The notes below the pieces were generated by a model. The model was not told the origin of the DNA, made no database searches, and saw only the letters and a program-made list of their open reading frames with translations. Shown here one piece after another: positions 62,877 through 64,000 of a stretch of 64,000 nucleotides of DNA; the stretch's first letter is position 1, and every line of letters begins with the position of its first letter. The DNA lies in contig OZ020594.1 of NCBI GenBank assembly GCA_963971535.1, positions 111,745,251 through 111,809,250 on the forward strand, read 5' to 3'. The position numbers and the translations under genes are program-made. The DNA is from Notolepis coatsorum. Its lineage: Eukaryota; Chordata; Actinopteri; Aulopiformes; Paralepididae.

Positions 62877-63506
62877 CTAACCTTCCGATTTTGGTGGAGA
62901 CCGCCAGCCAAATCTATCATGGGTCTTCACCAGTGTTTTAAAGGCCGCCTCCGCTTCTTTTTGACTCAAAGACACCCCCTCTGCTCCCTCTCCCCCCTTA
63001 ACCATGCGACTCTGACCCATCACCAGGCTAGTAGCAAACTGCCTCACGACAGCCTCCATGGTGTACGCACTAGACCAACCACTTGGTGTCAACAATTCCA
63101 TACATATAACCCCACCCTTACTCACATAACCACGTTCTAATGGCGGGGAGAGTACCCGCATGAATGGCGGAGAGAACGGGAAATCCTGAGGGAAAGAGAC
63201 ACCCAGCAATATAAACTCCGTCTTAGTCTCCTTCATATCCTGCCACAACAAGGAGTCCACATCCAACTGAAACAACCTAACCTCCCAGCTGAACAGATTA
63301 TCCCCAACCAACTCCACTGTAATAAAACCGCCGCCCTGTCGTCTGATCTCCTGAAGTTCCCTCATAAGCCTTTTTGACCGGACCAGGGCACCCCGAGTCA
63401 TTGGTGATGATGCAGATGGCGTACTGGTTCCCCTCATTCTTGCGATCGTCCTTGCGAACCAGCCCTGTGGTGCAGACTGCCGTTCCACCGTCTGGCCTTT
63501 CACCAT
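62877..63506 (-). CDS. UBE2Q-type ubiquitin-conjugating enzyme, intronless
   Basis: 209 codons from the ATG at 63506; a second plausible ATG is residue 36 (MTRGALVRSKRLMRELQEIR), giving about 174 residues, close to the length of UBE2QL1-type proteins. The UBC fold covers about residues 45-205: KRLMRELQEIRRQ helix, FITVELVGDNLFSWEVRLF, LLWQDMKETKTEFILLGVSF, FPFSPPFMRVLSP, the catalytic cysteine in GGVICMELLTPSGWSSAYT (C135), and the C-terminal AEAAFKTLVKTHDRFGWRSP. The family's lack of a canonical HPN triad is shared here. E2 enzymes carry ubiquitin from E1 to substrates or E3. All catalytic-region residues look intact and there is no intron, unlike a usual vertebrate UBE2Q1/Q2 gene. Same strand as, and about 730 bp upstream of, env. 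It may be a retrocopy, a host gene exon, or a captured gene in a viral element. Confidence 0.88.
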   Translation of the reverse strand: MVKGQTVERQSAPQGWFARTIARMRGTSTPSASSPMTRGALVRSKRLMRELQEIRRQGGGFITVELVGDNLFSWEVRLFQLDVDSLLWQDMKETKTEFILLGVSFPQDFPFSPPFMRVLSPPLERGYVSKGGVICMELLTPSGWSSAYTMEAVVRQFATSLVMGQSRMVKGGEGAEGVSLSQKEAEAAFKTLVKTHDRFGWRSPPKSEG

Positions 63507-64000
63507 CTTTCACTAGTCAGATTAGTCAAGCATTAGTCAACCTCAATTGCTCAATTAATCCCCACATACAACACCCATACCCGCCAGTACTCTAGACCCT
63601 GCCTACAATGTCCCAGACCCCAGACCGGATCCCCCAAAAGGGACCCAGAAATTAGGAAAGAAAGCCAGGGCAGAAATCAGCGCGTGGGGGGGGGGGGGGG
63701 GGGGGGGTTTCGAAGGAAAACCAGGAGAGGGGAGGGGGGGGCACACAGTCCCATAACCTGTTCCAAACCATAAAACACATTTCACAATATGCCATACTTT
63801 GCAACTGCCCAAACGCCTCCTATGGAGGAGGAGGAAGAGAGAGAGGAGGGGGCCAAAGAAAGAGGGGAAGAGAGAGAGAGAAGGAGAGAGGGAGGGAGGG
63901 AAAGAGAGAGAGAGAGAGGGAGGGGAGAGAGAGAGAGGGGAAAGAAAGAGTGCGGGAAGAGAGAAAGGGAGGGAGAGAGGGGAGAGAGAGGAGGGGAAGG
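63507..64000. other. Poly-G and purine-rich low-complexity end
   Basis: Contains a run of 22 G (63686-63707) and from about 63820 a plus-strand purine tract of GA/GGGA repeats to the window edge. No gene is supported; both tracts could form G-quadruplex or triplex structures and are prone to assembly error. Confidence 0.7.

Noticed and set aside
63298-63513. Alternative frame over the E2 N-terminus (71 codons)
   Set aside because: Open but overlaps the conserved E2 helix in another frame and shows no domain.

Overview
The window is repeat-rich vertebrate DNA, almost certainly from a teleost fish. It contains no bacterial-type gene organisation and almost no host genes. It is a pile of transposable elements typical of fish: many hAT elements with 8-bp target duplications, L2/Jockey-group LINEs with short tandem-repeat 3' tails, tRNA-derived SINEs, a BEL/Pao retrotransposon, Gypsy fragments and at least two endogenous retroviruses (ERVs). 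The only ORF resembling a cellular gene is an intronless UBE2Q-type ubiquitin-conjugating enzyme at the far right.

Layout. 1-11.5 kb: fragments of two LINE families (called LINE-A and LINE-B here), two SINEs, a TTAA-flanked MITE, and a nested stack in which a Gypsy-type solo LTR (5259-8549) holds a LINE-B insertion, which holds a hAT, which holds a SINE. 11488-23152: a young complete provirus on the minus strand (ERV-1), with 1.74-kb LTRs about 99.8% identical, 5-bp target duplication CAAAC and a tRNA-Asn primer site. It has a 2.1-kb leader made of two tandem arrays, a gag-like ORF, a protease in the -1 frame, no recognisable pol, a long Env-like ORF with one in-frame stop, and two overlapping 3' accessory ORFs. 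23.2-26.7 kb: LINE ends, a 616-bp foldback element and a hAT. 26771-34048: a complete but RT-less BEL/Pao element on the minus strand with a tRNA-Tyr primer site, target duplication GTTAG, and a hAT nested in one LTR. 34.4-36.8 kb: a Gypsy gag whose 3' end runs into a BEL-type LTR fragment. 36.9-44.5 kb: a hAT transposase remnant, a 46-bp satellite interrupted by a solo LTR and a hAT, palindromic hATs and a 44-bp minisatellite. 45.2-50.3 kb: LINE-A copies, including the longest one.

50.8-59.8 kb: a second retrovirus (ERV-2) on the minus strand, with gag, protease and pol in one reading frame broken by a stop codon at each domain boundary. Its pol begins with a segment carrying two HxT motifs, as in 2H phosphoesterases. 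A retroposon interrupts the integrase. A candidate 3' LTR is present (50790-51951), but no matching 5' LTR lies to the right of gag. In that place, on the same strand, are a gammaretrovirus-type Env (two ORFs offset by a -1 shift), a 75-bp tandem array and the UBE2Q-like E2 ORF.

The strongest leads are the E2-Env-gag-pol arrangement, the 2H-like module in pol, the double in-frame stops of ERV-2, and ERV-1 as a recently mobilised provirus without pol. All family assignments come from reading motifs by eye; no searches were run.
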